A stretch of 64,000 bases of DNA from contig CAWBXR010000011.1 of the NCBI GenBank assembly GCA_963792815.1, positions 310,001-374,000 of the forward strand. The letters run 5' to 3'. The notes under the pieces were generated by a model that was not told the DNA's origin, did not search any database, and worked only from the letters and a program-made list of their open reading frames with translations. Source of the DNA: JARRPM01 sp963792815 (lineage in GTDB: Bacteria > Pseudomonadota > Gammaproteobacteria > Pseudomonadales > Halieaceae). This document shows positions 35,296-44,565 of this stretch, piece by piece. A program made the position numbers and the translations under genes. Position 1 is the stretch's first letter, and each line of letters opens with the position of its first letter.

Positions 35296-36554
35296 ATGGA
35301 CGTTGACCAGTACATGACCGACCTGGGTCGGGCGGCCCGCGCCGCCTCGCGTGGGGTAGCCGCGTCCAGCACGGCCGTACGCAACCGGGCACTGCTGGCG
35401 ACTCGGGACGCACTGGATGGCGCCCGGGCAAAGCTGGCCAAGGCCAATGCCGACGACCTGGCGCGGGGCGCTGCCAACGGCCTGGCCGCCCCGCTGATGG
35501 ATCGCCTTGAGCTCACGCCGGCGCGTATCGACGCCATGCTGGAGGGTTTGCGCCAGGTGGCCGAATTGCCCGACCCGGTGGGCGCCATCACCGGCATGAA
35601 CACCATGCCGAGCGGGATCCAGGTCGGCCGCATGCGGGTGCCGCTGGGTGTTATCGGCATCATTTACGAATCGCGGCCCAATGTCACCGTTGAAGCGGCA
35701 AGCCTGTGCCTGAAGTCCGGCAATGCCACTATTTTGCGCGGCGGGTCCGAGGCCCTGGCGTCGAACTGCGCGATCGCGGATTGCCTGGCCCAGGGCCTGC
35801 GGGCCGCAGGGCTGCCGGAGACTGCGGTCCAGGTGGTGAACACGCCGGACCGGGCGGCGGTAGGGCGCCTGATTACCATGCCTGACTACGTGGACGTGAT
35901 CGTGCCCCGCGGCGGCAAGGGCCTGATAGAGCGGATCAGTGCCGAGTCCCGGGTGCCCGTCATCAAGCACCTCGACGGTGTCTGTCACGTCTATATAGAC
36001 GATGGTGCCGACGCGGACATGGCCATTGCCATCGCGATCAATGCCAAGACCCAGCGCTACGGCACCTGCAATACCATGGAAACCCTGCTGGTGGCCGAGT
36101 CGGAGGCGGCCGCGCTGTTGCCGCGGCTGGCCGCGGCGTACGCCGAGGCCGGCGTCGAGCTGCGCGGCTGCGAGCGGACCCTGGCCATTCTGCCCCAGGC
36201 GACAGTCGGCTACCGAACAGGACTGGCGAGAGGAATACCTTGCACCCATCCTGGCGGTGCGCGTGGTGCGCGACCTGGAGGCTGCCATCGAACACATCAA
36301 TACCTACAGCTCCCTGCACACCGACAGCATTGTCACCCGCGACCACGGCCGGGCCATGCGCTTCCTGCGCGAGGTGGATTCCAGCTCCGTCATGGTCAAC
36401 GCTTCCACTCGCTTTCGCCGACGGTTTCGAGTACGGCCTGGGCGCAGAGATCGGTATCTCTACCGACAAGCTGCACGCCCGTGGCCCGGTCGGTCTCGAG
36501 GGCCTCACCTCGCTGAAATACGTGGTATTTGGTGAGGGGCAGGTCCGCACTTGA
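35296..36554 (+). pseudogene. proA: Gamma-glutamyl phosphate reductase ProA, interrupted by two apparent frameshifts
   Basis: Second enzyme of proline synthesis, reducing gamma-glutamyl phosphate to the semialdehyde. ATG 35296 starts MDVDQYMTDLGRAARAASRG. IYESRPNVTVEAASLCLKSG and the RYGTCNTMETLL region with catalytic Cys are in the first frame. An extra base at about 36205 shifts into a second frame (ATEQDWREEYLAPILAVRVV). An extra T in TTT at 36413-36415 shifts into a third frame (ADGFEYGLGAEIGIS). The third frame ends at TGA 36552-36554. Removing the two bases restores a full ProA of normal length. Both are insertions, so sequencing error is likelier than decay of this biosynthetic gene. 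Confidence 0.88.
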
Positions 36555-37207
36555 GTGAGTCGCCGGCACCACTGATCCCGGTGGGGGTCTTTGGTGGAAC
36601 CTTTGACCCGGTTCACTACGGCCACCTGCGCTCCGCGCTGGAACTGGTGGAGCGCCTGCAACTGCGGGAGTTGCACCTGATGCCATCCGCGGTACCCCCG
36701 CACCGGGATACGCCTGCCTGTGCCGCCGCCCACCGCGCTGCCATGGTTGCCCTGGCAGTGGCGGGGGAGCCCCGGCTGGTCTGCGACAACAGGGAACTCG
36801 GGCGAGAGGGCGCTTCCTATACCATCGACAGCCTGATCGAACTGCGGGGCGAGCTGGGCGACGGCCACAGCCTCTGCCTGGTGCTGGGGTGCGATGCGGT
36901 GCTGGCTATAGAAAGCTGGCATCGCTGGCAGGAGTTGCTGGATTGGGCTCACGTGGTAGTCATCGCCCGGCCCGGCTGGCAGCTGCCGGCGGAGGGGCCG
37001 GTTGCCGACTGGCTGGGACGCCACCGCCTGGTGGACTCTTGCGGGCTGCGCCGGCGCCCCAACGGCGGTATTCTTGTGGAGGAGTTGCGCCCCCTGGCCA
37101 TCTCCTCCACCGAAATACGCGGCCTGCTGGCCGGGGGGCGATCCCCGCGCTACCTTTTGCCGCAGGCAGTACTGGAATATATTGAAGCCCACGATCTCTA
37201 CCATTGA
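36551..37207 (+). CDS. nadD: Nicotinate-nucleotide adenylyltransferase
   Basis: Adenylates nicotinate mononucleotide to deamido-NAD in de novo NAD synthesis. 218 residues. The nucleotidyltransferase motif VFGGTFDPVHYGHLRSALE and the C-terminal ISSTEIRGLL are present. TTG 36551 overlaps the proA stop and no nearby ATG fits. The last 19 bases of the gene are tandemly duplicated just after the stop (37189-37226). It precedes rsfS and rlmH, the standard order. Confidence 0.94.
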   Translation: MSESPAPLIPVGVFGGTFDPVHYGHLRSALELVERLQLRELHLMPSAVPPHRDTPACAAAHRAAMVALAVAGEPRLVCDNRELGREGASYTIDSLIELRGELGDGHSLCLVLGCDAVLAIESWHRWQELLDWAHVVVIARPGWQLPAEGPVADWLGRHRLVDSCGLRRRPNGGILVEELRPLAISSTEIRGLLAGGRSPRYLLPQAVLEYIEAHDLYH

Positions 37208-37226
37208 CCACGATCTCTAGCATTGA
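37189..37226 (+). repeat. 19-base tandem duplication across the nadD stop
   Basis: CCACGATCTCTACCATTGA (37189-37207) is followed at once by CCACGATCTCTAGCATTGA (37208-37226), with one mismatch. The first copy contains the nadD TGA. It looks like a recent slippage duplication in the nadD-rsfS gap. Confidence 0.85.
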
Positions 37227-37270
37227 AGAGGTAATTGATGAAGCGACACTACACGGAATGAGCAGACACA

Positions 37271-37606
37271 ATGGACGCTGAAGCGCAGAAGAAAATTGTC
37301 GTCGACGCCCTGGAAGACCTCAAGGCTGTCAACATTGTCACCCTGGATGTCACCGGACTGACCGATGTCATGGATTTCCTGATCATTGCCAGCGGTACAT
37401 CCAGCCGGCATGTGAAGTCCCTGGCTGACAATGTCTGTATGCAGGCGAAGAAACGGGATCTGCGTCCACTCGGTGTTGAGGGCGAAGACGTGGGCGAGTG
37501 GGTGCTGGTGGATTTTGGCGACGTGGTAGCTCACGTCATGCTGCCCGCCACCCGTGACTTCTACGATCTGGAGCGCCTCTGGGTTAATCCCGACGCTCCC
37601 ACCTGA
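37271..37606 (+). CDS. rsfS: Ribosomal silencing factor RsfS
   Basis: Binds L14 on the 50S subunit and blocks subunit joining in stationary phase. 111 residues. The pattern VTLDVTGLTDVMDFLIIASG, SRHVKSLADNV, GWVL-like GEWVLVDFGDVVAHVM and FYDLERLW is diagnostic. ATG 37271 is 64 bases after nadD. Its TGA overlaps the rlmH ATG. Confidence 0.95.
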   Translation: MDAEAQKKIVVDALEDLKAVNIVTLDVTGLTDVMDFLIIASGTSSRHVKSLADNVCMQAKKRDLRPLGVEGEDVGEWVLVDFGDVVAHVMLPATRDFYDLERLWVNPDAPT

Positions 37607-38076
37607 TGCGGATAAGCGTTATCGCCGTCGGTACCAGGATGCCGTCCTGGGTCACCCAGGCAGTAGAAGAGTACAGCCGGCGAATGCCCCGGGAACTCAA
37701 GCTGCTCTGGCGGGAGATTCCGCTGGCGCGACGAGCGCAGGGCGCAACGGCGGAGCAGTTGAGCGCGCGGGAGGGAGAGCAGCAGCTGAAGGCTGTCCCC
37801 CCCGGTGACAAGGTCATAGCCCTGGATGTACTGGGCAAGCGCATCACCACCGCGCAGCTGGCACAGCAGCTGGAGGCGTGGCAGATGTCAGGGGACAACT
37901 ACAGCCTGCTGATTGGCGGCCCCGACGGACTCTCTCCCCAGTGCCTGGGCAGGGCCACCGCGCGCTGGTCACTCAGTGACCTGACCCTGCCTCATCCGCT
38001 GGTGCGGGTGATATTGGCCGAACAGCTGTACCGGGCTTGGACAATCACTGTCAACCACCCGTATCATCGCGAATAG
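37606..38076 (+). CDS. rlmH: 23S rRNA (pseudouridine-1915 N3) methyltransferase RlmH
   Basis: SPOUT-class knotted methyltransferase acting on helix 69 of the assembled 70S ribosome with S-adenosylmethionine. 156 residues, matching E. coli. MRISVIAVGTRMPSWV, ALDVLGKRITTAQLA, LLIGGPDGLSPQC and the terminal LAEQLYRAWTITVNHPYH are conserved. ATG 37606 overlaps the rsfS stop as ATGA. Confidence 0.96.
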   Translation: MRISVIAVGTRMPSWVTQAVEEYSRRMPRELKLLWREIPLARRAQGATAEQLSAREGEQQLKAVPPGDKVIALDVLGKRITTAQLAQQLEAWQMSGDNYSLLIGGPDGLSPQCLGRATARWSLSDLTLPHPLVRVILAEQLYRAWTITVNHPYHRE

Positions 38077-38095
38077 CTTTTCAGCAGACTATTAG

Positions 38096-39946
38096 ATGCC
38101 GCCACAGCATATCCAGCTCAAGGATTCGCACCGCGAAACCAGGATCAACAACGCCCGTACGGTCATCGCCATTCTCCTGGTCATCGGCCTGCTGGCCGTG
38201 GTCCTGGCGCGCTACCATTCTTTACAGATCACCGATTACGAGGTGTACCGCACCGAGTCCGAACGCAACCGGGTGCAACTGCAGCCCCTGCCGCCCAAGC
38301 GCGGATTGATTTACGACCGCAACGGCGTCCTGTTGGCGGACAACCGCCCCAGTTACATGCTGTCGATAGTGCGTGAGCAGGTCCCCGACCTGGAGGCAAC
38401 CCTGGCGGAATTGCGCGAGTTGATGCCGATCAGCGACGGGGACCTGGACAATTTCCAGAAGAAACTGGCGCGTCGGCGTCCCTACGAGGCGGTGCCCCTG
38501 CGCTTTCGCCTCACCGAGGCCGAGCAGGCGCGCCTGGCTGTCAACCGCTACCACCTGCCGGGCGTGGTGGTGGATGCCCAGCTGCTGCGCTACTACCCCC
38601 ACGGCGAGTTGTTCTCCCACGCCGTTGGCTACGTCGGCCGGATCAACGAGCAGGAAGTGCTGGACCTGGATGAGTCGGACTACCGTGGCACCTTTCATGT
38701 CGGCAAGGTGGGGGTGGAGAAATATTACGAGGATATCCTGCATGGGGATGTGGGATACCAGAATGTCGAGACCAATGCCCACGGCCGGGTGCTGAGGGTT
38801 TTGGAGCGTTTTGACCCCAAGCCCGGCTCGGACCTTGTGCTGAATCTCGATATCCGCATACAGCGGGCGGCGGACGAGGCCCTGGGGGACCGGCGCGGCG
38901 CTGTCGTGGCTATCGATCCGCTGACCGGGGGGGTGCTGGCGCTGGTATCCAAGCCGGGGTATGACACCAACCTGTTCGTCAACGGCATCAGTTCGGCGGA
39001 CTACAGTGCACTGCGGGATTCCCTCGATGTGCCGCTGTTCAATCGCGCCATCCAGGGTCAGTTCCCGCCGGGCTCCACGATCAAGCCCTTCATGTCCATG
39101 GCGGGTCTGGAGTCCGGCCTGGTGACCCCCCAGACAACGGTGCCCGACCCGGGCTGGTACAGCCTGCCCGGTGATTCGCGCAAGTACCGCGACTGGATTT
39201 TGCGTATTAGGGGTACCGGCCACGCCGCGCGGGTGGACATGAAAATGGCGATCGCCGAGTCCTGCGATGTCTACTTTTACGACCTTGCGCGGCGCCTGAC
39301 TATCGATCGCATGTACGACTACCTCAGGCCTTTTGGCCTGGGCGAGCGCACCGGGATTGATACCACCAATGAACGGCGCGGGGTGCTGCCCTCGACTCGC
39401 TGGAAACGCGACGCCATGGGCCAGCCCTGGTATCCCGGGGAGACTATCAGCGCGGGCATCGGCCAGGGCTATATGCTTACCTCACCCATGCAGCTTGCCG
39501 TGGCCACCAGCGTGCTGGCCAGCAAGGGGGTGCGCCACACCCCCAGGCTGCTCGCCGCTGTCGATGGCGAGCCGGTGGCGGCGCCATTGTTGGAACCCAT
39601 CGTTGTGCCCGATGAATTCTGGGACGCGATCTATGAAGGGATGATCGAGGTGGTGCACGGCCAGCGCGGCACCGCCAAGGCGCTGGCCAAGGACATCCAG
39701 TACGTCATGGCCGGCAAGACCGGCACCGCCCAGGTTATCGGTATCGCCCAGGGCTCCGTCTACAACGAGGCGGAAGTCGCGGAGCGCCACCGCCACCACG
39801 GCCTTTTCATCGCCTTTGCCCCGGCCGAGGCGCCGACGATCGCAGTGGCCATCATTGTCGAAAACGGCGGTGGCAGCTCGGCGGCTTCACCGATCGCCCG
39901 CAAGGTTATCGATACCTGGTTGTTCGGGGAGGCCGCGGATGGCTGA
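38096..39946 (+). CDS. mrdA: Penicillin-binding protein 2
   Basis: Peptidoglycan transpeptidase of the rod-shape elongasome. 616 residues. One N-terminal membrane helix spans about 20-42 (VIAILLVIGLLAVVLA). A pedestal with RGLIYDRNGVLLADNRPSYM follows. In the transpeptidase domain the active Ser is in PPGSTIKPF, with AESCD and MAGKTGTAQV. It is followed by rodA with an 8-base overlap, a conserved pair required for cell elongation. ATG 38096 is 19 bases after rlmH. Confidence 0.96.
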   Translation: MPPQHIQLKDSHRETRINNARTVIAILLVIGLLAVVLARYHSLQITDYEVYRTESERNRVQLQPLPPKRGLIYDRNGVLLADNRPSYMLSIVREQVPDLEATLAELRELMPISDGDLDNFQKKLARRRPYEAVPLRFRLTEAEQARLAVNRYHLPGVVVDAQLLRYYPHGELFSHAVGYVGRINEQEVLDLDESDYRGTFHVGKVGVEKYYEDILHGDVGYQNVETNAHGRVLRVLERFDPKPGSDLVLNLDIRIQRAADEALGDRRGAVVAIDPLTGGVLALVSKPGYDTNLFVNGISSADYSALRDSLDVPLFNRAIQGQFPPGSTIKPFMSMAGLESGLVTPQTTVPDPGWYSLPGDSRKYRDWILRIRGTGHAARVDMKMAIAESCDVYFYDLARRLTIDRMYDYLRPFGLGERTGIDTTNERRGVLPSTRWKRDAMGQPWYPGETISAGIGQGYMLTSPMQLAVATSVLASKGVRHTPRLLAAVDGEPVAAPLLEPIVVPDEFWDAIYEGMIEVVHGQRGTAKALAKDIQYVMAGKTGTAQVIGIAQGSVYNEAEVAERHRHHGLFIAFAPAEAPTIAVAIIVENGGGSSAASPIARKVIDTWLFGEAADG

Positions 39947-41081
39947 CTACCTGCGCCAGATGCCGCACCAGGGTTCGGCAGACCTGGCCCGCCGGCCCAG
40001 CGCCGCCATGCGCTTTCACATCGACATCCCTCTGGTGCTGCTGTTGCTGGCGCTGACGGCCTATGGCCTTGTCGTCCTCTACAGCGGTTCCGGCAAGGAT
40101 ATGGGCGCGGTTATCCGGCAGGTTCGCTACTTCCTGCTGGCCTACTTCGTAATGTTCGCGATTGCGCAGTTGAGCCTGGCGCGGATCATGCGCTGGGCAC
40201 CCTGGTTTTACCTGGTGGGCCTGGGGATGCTGGTGGCGGTGATGCTGTTCGGGGTGGGCGCGAAAGGCGCCCAGCGGTGGCTGTCGCTCGGTGGGTTTCG
40301 CTTCCAGCCCTCGGAAATCATGAAACTCATGTTGCCCCTCACCATTGCCGCCTACCTGGCGGATCGCAGCCTGCCGCCGCGCTTTTTTCCCATCCTGGTG
40401 TGCCTGGCCCTGATGGGGGTGCCCGCGGTGCTGATATTGCAGCAACCCGACCTGGGTACCGCGCTGCTGATTGCCGCCAGTGGCTTGTTCGTGTTGTTCA
40501 TGGCGGGCCTGGGCTGGCGCTATATACTGGGTGCGGTGGTGCTCGCCGGCGCCTCCGCCTGGCCCGCCTGGATGTTTGTGCTCAAGGACTACCAGAAACA
40601 GCGGATCCTCACCATGCTGGACCCGGAAAGCGACAAGCTCGGGGCGGGCTGGAATATCATCCAGTCGAAGACCGCCATCGGCTCCGGGGGCTGGGAGGGC
40701 AAGGGCTGGACGAGCGGCACCCAGTCCCACCTGGATTTCCTGCCCGAGAGTCATACGGATTTTATTATCGCGGTCCTGTCCGAGGAGTTCGGCCTGCGCG
40801 GGGTGCTGGTATTGATGAGCCTCTACCTGTTGATTCTGTTGCGGGGCTTCTGGATAGGCGTCCGGGCCCGGACCAGTTTCGGTAGAATGATGGCTGGCAG
40901 CCTTACGCTGACGTTTTTCGTCTATATCTTTGTTAATATGGGCATGGTCGCCGGGCTGCTGCCGGTGGTGGGGGTACCTCTGCCGCTGGTGAGTGCCGGA
41001 GGGACTTCGATTGTCACTTTGATGGCGGGTTTTGGTGTCCTGATGGCGATCAGCACCGAAAAATCCACGGGGCACCGGTGA
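39939..41081 (+). CDS. mrdB: Rod shape-determining protein RodA
   Basis: SEDS-family peptidoglycan glycosyltransferase working with PBP2. 380 residues from ATG 39939 (MADYLRQMPHQGSADLARRP). About ten hydrophobic helices. Signature segments are QRWLSLGGFRFQPSEIMKL, QQPDLGTALLIAASGLFVLF and the loop WNIIQSKTAIGSGGWEGKGW. HTDFIIAVLSEEFGLRGV and VPLPLVSAGGTS also match. Codons upstream to 39816 are in frame but inside mrdA. Confidence 0.95.
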   Translation: MADYLRQMPHQGSADLARRPSAAMRFHIDIPLVLLLLALTAYGLVVLYSGSGKDMGAVIRQVRYFLLAYFVMFAIAQLSLARIMRWAPWFYLVGLGMLVAVMLFGVGAKGAQRWLSLGGFRFQPSEIMKLMLPLTIAAYLADRSLPPRFFPILVCLALMGVPAVLILQQPDLGTALLIAASGLFVLFMAGLGWRYILGAVVLAGASAWPAWMFVLKDYQKQRILTMLDPESDKLGAGWNIIQSKTAIGSGGWEGKGWTSGTQSHLDFLPESHTDFIIAVLSEEFGLRGVLVLMSLYLLILLRGFWIGVRARTSFGRMMAGSLTLTFFVYIFVNMGMVAGLLPVVGVPLPLVSAGGTSIVTLMAGFGVLMAISTEKSTGHR

Positions 41082-41139
41082 CGGGCATGGGCCAGTTGTC
41101 GGCATTTGTTTTTCTCAAGCAATAAGCGAGTAGTAGAGT

Positions 41140-42135
41140 ATGTCAGTAAGACTGAAGTTTGCCCTGGTGGTTGCCTGCCTCTGGAGCGCGCTCTCCTGCG
41201 CTGCGGATAATTATTCCGTTCACCCGTCAGCACTGGCCCTGGTGGATGAACTTGTTGAAGAGCAGGGCTTCGATCGCGAGGAGTTGCTGGTAGTCTTCAG
41301 CTCGGCGCAACGGCAGGAGAGCATCCTCACCGCCATCGCCCGCCCCGCAGAGAAGAGCAAGCCCTGGTATGAATACCGGGAAATTTTCCTCAATGACAAG
41401 CGGCTGGAGCAGGGCCTGGAGTTCTACGCGGAGCACCGGGCTACGCTGGAAAGAGCCGAGCGCGAGACTGGCGTGCCGGCGGAGATTATCGTCGCGATTA
41501 TCGGGGTCGAAACCTATTACGGGCGCATTGCCGGCAGCTACCGGGTGATCGATGCCCTTTCCACCCTGGCTTTCGACTACCCGCCCCGCTCGGAATTTTT
41601 CACCGGGGAGCTGAAAAGCTACCTGATCCTGACCCGCCAGCAGGGTTTCGATCCACTGTCGCTGAAAGGCTCCTATGCCGGCGCCATGGGCTACGGCCAG
41701 TTCATGCCGAGCAGTTTCCTCGGTTACGCGGTAGATTTTGACGGCGACGGCGTCGCGGATATCTGGAATAACCCGGTGGATGCGATAGGCAGCGTTGCGA
41801 ATTACTTCAAGCAGCACGGCTGGCGCAAGGGCGATGCGGTGGTGTCAGGGGCGACTGTCAAGGGCGAGGTGCCGCTGCAGTGGTTCGTCCAGGGCAGGAA
41901 AAACCTCAAGCCGGAACACACGGTGGGTGAATTCGCCAGTGTCGGCGTGATGTCGGATCAACCCATGCCCGCGGACACTCTCGCCTCCGCCATGCAGTTC
42001 GAGCTCAAGAAGGGCTATGAGTACTGGCTGGGATTCCACAATTTCTATGTGATTACCCGCTATAACCACAGCGCAATGTACGCCATGTGTGTACACCAGC
42101 TGAGCCAGCGCATCGCAGCGCAGGTCACGCCGTGA
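41140..42135 (+). CDS. mltB: Lytic murein transglycosylase B
   Basis: Cleaves peptidoglycan glycan strands to 1,6-anhydro products. 331 residues with a signal peptide (about 1-21, FALVVACLWSALSCAA). The final Cys there is not in a convincing lipobox (SALSCAA), so it may be a soluble or weakly predicted lipoprotein form. The catalytic Glu is in AIIGVETYYGR. GAMGYGQFMPSSF and DFDGDGVADIWNNPVDAIGS match the MltB fold. ATG 41140. The stop overlaps the rlpA GTG. Confidence 0.94.
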   Translation: MSVRLKFALVVACLWSALSCAADNYSVHPSALALVDELVEEQGFDREELLVVFSSAQRQESILTAIARPAEKSKPWYEYREIFLNDKRLEQGLEFYAEHRATLERAERETGVPAEIIVAIIGVETYYGRIAGSYRVIDALSTLAFDYPPRSEFFTGELKSYLILTRQQGFDPLSLKGSYAGAMGYGQFMPSSFLGYAVDFDGDGVADIWNNPVDAIGSVANYFKQHGWRKGDAVVSGATVKGEVPLQWFVQGRKNLKPEHTVGEFASVGVMSDQPMPADTLASAMQFELKKGYEYWLGFHNFYVITRYNHSAMYAMCVHQLSQRIAAQVTP

Positions 42136-42971
42136 TCCCGCGTCGATTATTGTGGCTGGCAGCCCTGCTTGCCGTTGTCATAGCCGCCTGTACCACCCAG
42201 CCGGAGCCTGCAAAACCCGGGCCCGATACGCCGGACACCGCGAGCGCGCCATCCCGTTACCAGCATGCCCGTGACAGCGCCCCGCCGCGGCCGATTGATC
42301 CGGCCGATGTGCGCGATGCGGTACCGCGGCCCGATCCCATTCTGTCCGTCGGCAACGCCAGCCCCTACACTATCGACGGCGTCACCTACGAGGTGCTGGA
42401 CAACCACAAGGGCTACCGGATGCGGGGAACCGCCTCCTGGTACGGCGCCAAATTCCATGGACACGAGACATCAAACGGCGAGATCTATGACCTGTACCAG
42501 GCCAGCGCCGCGCACAAAACCCTCCCGATTCCCTGTTACGCCAGGGTCACCAACCTCGACAACGGCAAGAGCATCGTGGTGCGGGTCAACGACCGGGGGC
42601 CGTTTCATTCCGACCGCCTGATCGACCTGTCCTACGGCGCAGCGGTCAAGCTGGGCTATATGGAAGCCGGCACTGCCCCGGTTGAGGTGCAGGTACTGGA
42701 CGTGGTCGGTGTCGATGATCGCCGCGGCACTGTCGCCGGTGACTACCGCTTTCTGCAGCTGGGGGCCTACAGCTCGAAGAATTCCGCCCTGGGCCTGCAG
42801 GACAAGCTGCAGGAACTGCTGTCTCCCCCGGTATTTTTAAGCGAGGTGGAGGCAGGGGGCAACCTGCTGTACCGGGTGCGCATAGGCCCGATGTCGGGCC
42901 AGGGTGAGATCGAGTCCGTGCAGGAACAGCTGCGTATGGCAGGCTACGACGGCGGCCAGCCGCTGCCCTAG
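42132..42971 (+). CDS. rlpA: Septal ring lytic transglycosylase RlpA family lipoprotein
   Basis: 279 residues from GTG 42132. Signal LLWLAALLAVVIAAC ends in a lipobox-like IAAC. A proline-rich linker follows. The double-psi-beta-barrel domain has RGTASWYGAKFHGHETSNGE and VRVNDRGPFHSDRLIDLSYG, with the Glu and Asp expected for catalysis. The C-terminal SPOR domain (about 205-275) binds denuded peptidoglycan at septa. It overlaps the mltB stop. The mltB-rlpA-dacA order is conserved in pseudomonads. Confidence 0.94.
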   Translation: MIPRRLLWLAALLAVVIAACTTQPEPAKPGPDTPDTASAPSRYQHARDSAPPRPIDPADVRDAVPRPDPILSVGNASPYTIDGVTYEVLDNHKGYRMRGTASWYGAKFHGHETSNGEIYDLYQASAAHKTLPIPCYARVTNLDNGKSIVVRVNDRGPFHSDRLIDLSYGAAVKLGYMEAGTAPVEVQVLDVVGVDDRRGTVAGDYRFLQLGAYSSKNSALGLQDKLQELLSPPVFLSEVEAGGNLLYRVRIGPMSGQGEIESVQEQLRMAGYDGGQPLP

Positions 42972-43112
42972 GGTCTCCCTGGCGGTTTCGAGCTAAAGCC
43001 AGAGGCGTTATCCGATGGCAGGGAGTGCCTGATTTCTGGCCGTTTCTTTCGCTGCAGTCGCGCATGGGTTAACATGCGCTCCTTCCCGCAATACCCACGG
43101 TTCCCGCCTTTT

Positions 43113-44273
43113 ATGATGAAAAAGCTGCTTTTACCCCTGTTGACCATGCTGGCCCTGAGCGCCCAGGCGCAGGACAGCGTGCCCTCGCCCCCGCAGATCG
43201 AGGCAACGGCCTATATCCTGATAGATGCCACCAGCGGTGCGGTGCTGGCTGAGCACAATGCCGATGTGCCCCTGCCCCCGGCGAGCCTCACCAAGATGAT
43301 GACCACCTACGTCCTGGCGATCGAGATGGAAGCCGGGCGCATTCGCAAGGACGATATGGTAACGGTCAGCGAAAATGCCTGGTCACAGAATCCGATCTTC
43401 GCCGGCTCCTCGCTGATGTGGATAGAGCCGGGCAAGGATGTGAGTATCGAGGACCTCGAGTGGGGTATCGTGATTTCCTCTGGCAACGATGCCACCGTGG
43501 CGGTGGCGGAGCACGTGGCCGGCAGCGAAGCAGTCTTTGCGGAAATGATGAACACCCAGGCCGAGGCGCTTGGCATGAAGGGCTCCTATTTCGTGAACTC
43601 CCACGGCCTGCCTCATCCGGACCACGTGGTAACCACCCGTGACCTCGCCACCCTGGCCAATGCGATCATCACCCGCTTTCCCGAGCACTACGCGATCTAC
43701 AAGGAACCGGAATTCACCTACAACAATATCAGGCAGTACAACCGCAACACCCTGCTCGGCGAGGACCCGTCTGTGGACGGCCTGAAAACCGGTCATACCG
43801 CAGAGGCGGGGTATTGCCTGGTGGCCTCGGCCAAACGCCGCGACATGCGCCTGATTTCGGTGGTTATGGGTACCAAGAGCACCAAGGCGCGCAAGAACGA
43901 GACCCGCAGCCTGCTCAATTACGGTTTCCGCTTCTTTGAAACCGCCGAGGTATACGGCCCCAGGCAGGAGCTGGAAAAACCCCGGATCTGGAAGGGCCAG
44001 CAGGACTATGTGCCAGTCGGTCTTATTGACCCCACCGTGCTCACCCTGCCGCGGGGTAAATCCAAGGGCCTTGTCACCACCGTGGAACTCGAACCGCAAC
44101 TGGTGGCGCCTCTCGCCGTGGGTGACCCGGTGGGTACTGTGATCCTCAGCGTCGAGGGGGAAACCGTTTTTCAGGCACCGGTGGTCGCACTGGAGGCTGT
44201 GGAGCCCGGTGGATTCCTGGCCCGCCTCTGGGACTCGATCATGATGTGGATAACCGGCCTGTTCGCGACCTGA
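43113..44273 (+). CDS. dacA: D-alanyl-D-alanine carboxypeptidase (PBP5/6 type)
   Basis: Trims the terminal D-Ala from peptidoglycan stem peptides. From ATG 43113 (MMKKLLLPLLTMLALSAQAQ) it has a signal peptide cleaved near residue 20. The active Ser is in PASLTKMMTTYV. IVISSGNDATVAVAEHVAG supplies SGN, and VDGLKTGHTAEAGYC the KTG motif. The C-terminal PBP5-C domain is followed by an amphipathic helix (ARLWDSIMMWITGLF) for membrane anchoring. An ATG at 43074 lies in a TAACAT -10-like element and is unlikely to be used. Confidence 0.95.
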   Translation: MMKKLLLPLLTMLALSAQAQDSVPSPPQIEATAYILIDATSGAVLAEHNADVPLPPASLTKMMTTYVLAIEMEAGRIRKDDMVTVSENAWSQNPIFAGSSLMWIEPGKDVSIEDLEWGIVISSGNDATVAVAEHVAGSEAVFAEMMNTQAEALGMKGSYFVNSHGLPHPDHVVTTRDLATLANAIITRFPEHYAIYKEPEFTYNNIRQYNRNTLLGEDPSVDGLKTGHTAEAGYCLVASAKRRDMRLISVVMGTKSTKARKNETRSLLNYGFRFFETAEVYGPRQELEKPRIWKGQQDYVPVGLIDPTVLTLPRGKSKGLVTTVELEPQLVAPLAVGDPVGTVILSVEGETVFQAPVVALEAVEPGGFLARLWDSIMMWITGLFAT

Positions 44274-44298
44274 GATAAATCCAGCCAGGAGACGTGCC

Positions 44299-44565
44299 AT
44301 GGAGCAGGAGCCCCCGAGAATAGAATTTCCCTGTGACTATCCGATCAAGGTGCTGGCCCGCAGTTCGGATGACCTCACCGAGGTGATCCTGGAGGTTTTC
44401 GAACGGCACGCCCCGGGTTTTGATCGCGCCACCCTCGCCGCCAGGGCTTCCAGCAAGGGCACCTTTACAGCCATCACAATTGTTATCACCGCCACGGGCC
44501 CGGACCAGCTGGAAGCATTGCACCAGGACCTGCTGGGCACCGGCCGGGTTCAAATGGTCATTTGA
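44299..44565 (+). CDS. DUF493 (YbeD-like) protein
   Basis: 88 residues with a ferredoxin-like fold resembling ACT-type regulatory domains. IEFPCDYPIKVLARSSDDL and YTAITIVITATG-like TFTAITIVITATGPDQLEAL, then YQDL-like HQDLLGTGRVQMVI, fit YbeD. It is often beside lipB, where a regulatory role in lipoate metabolism has been suggested but not shown. The stop overlaps the lipB ATG. Confidence 0.9.
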   Translation: MEQEPPRIEFPCDYPIKVLARSSDDLTEVILEVFERHAPGFDRATLAARASSKGTFTAITIVITATGPDQLEALHQDLLGTGRVQMVI

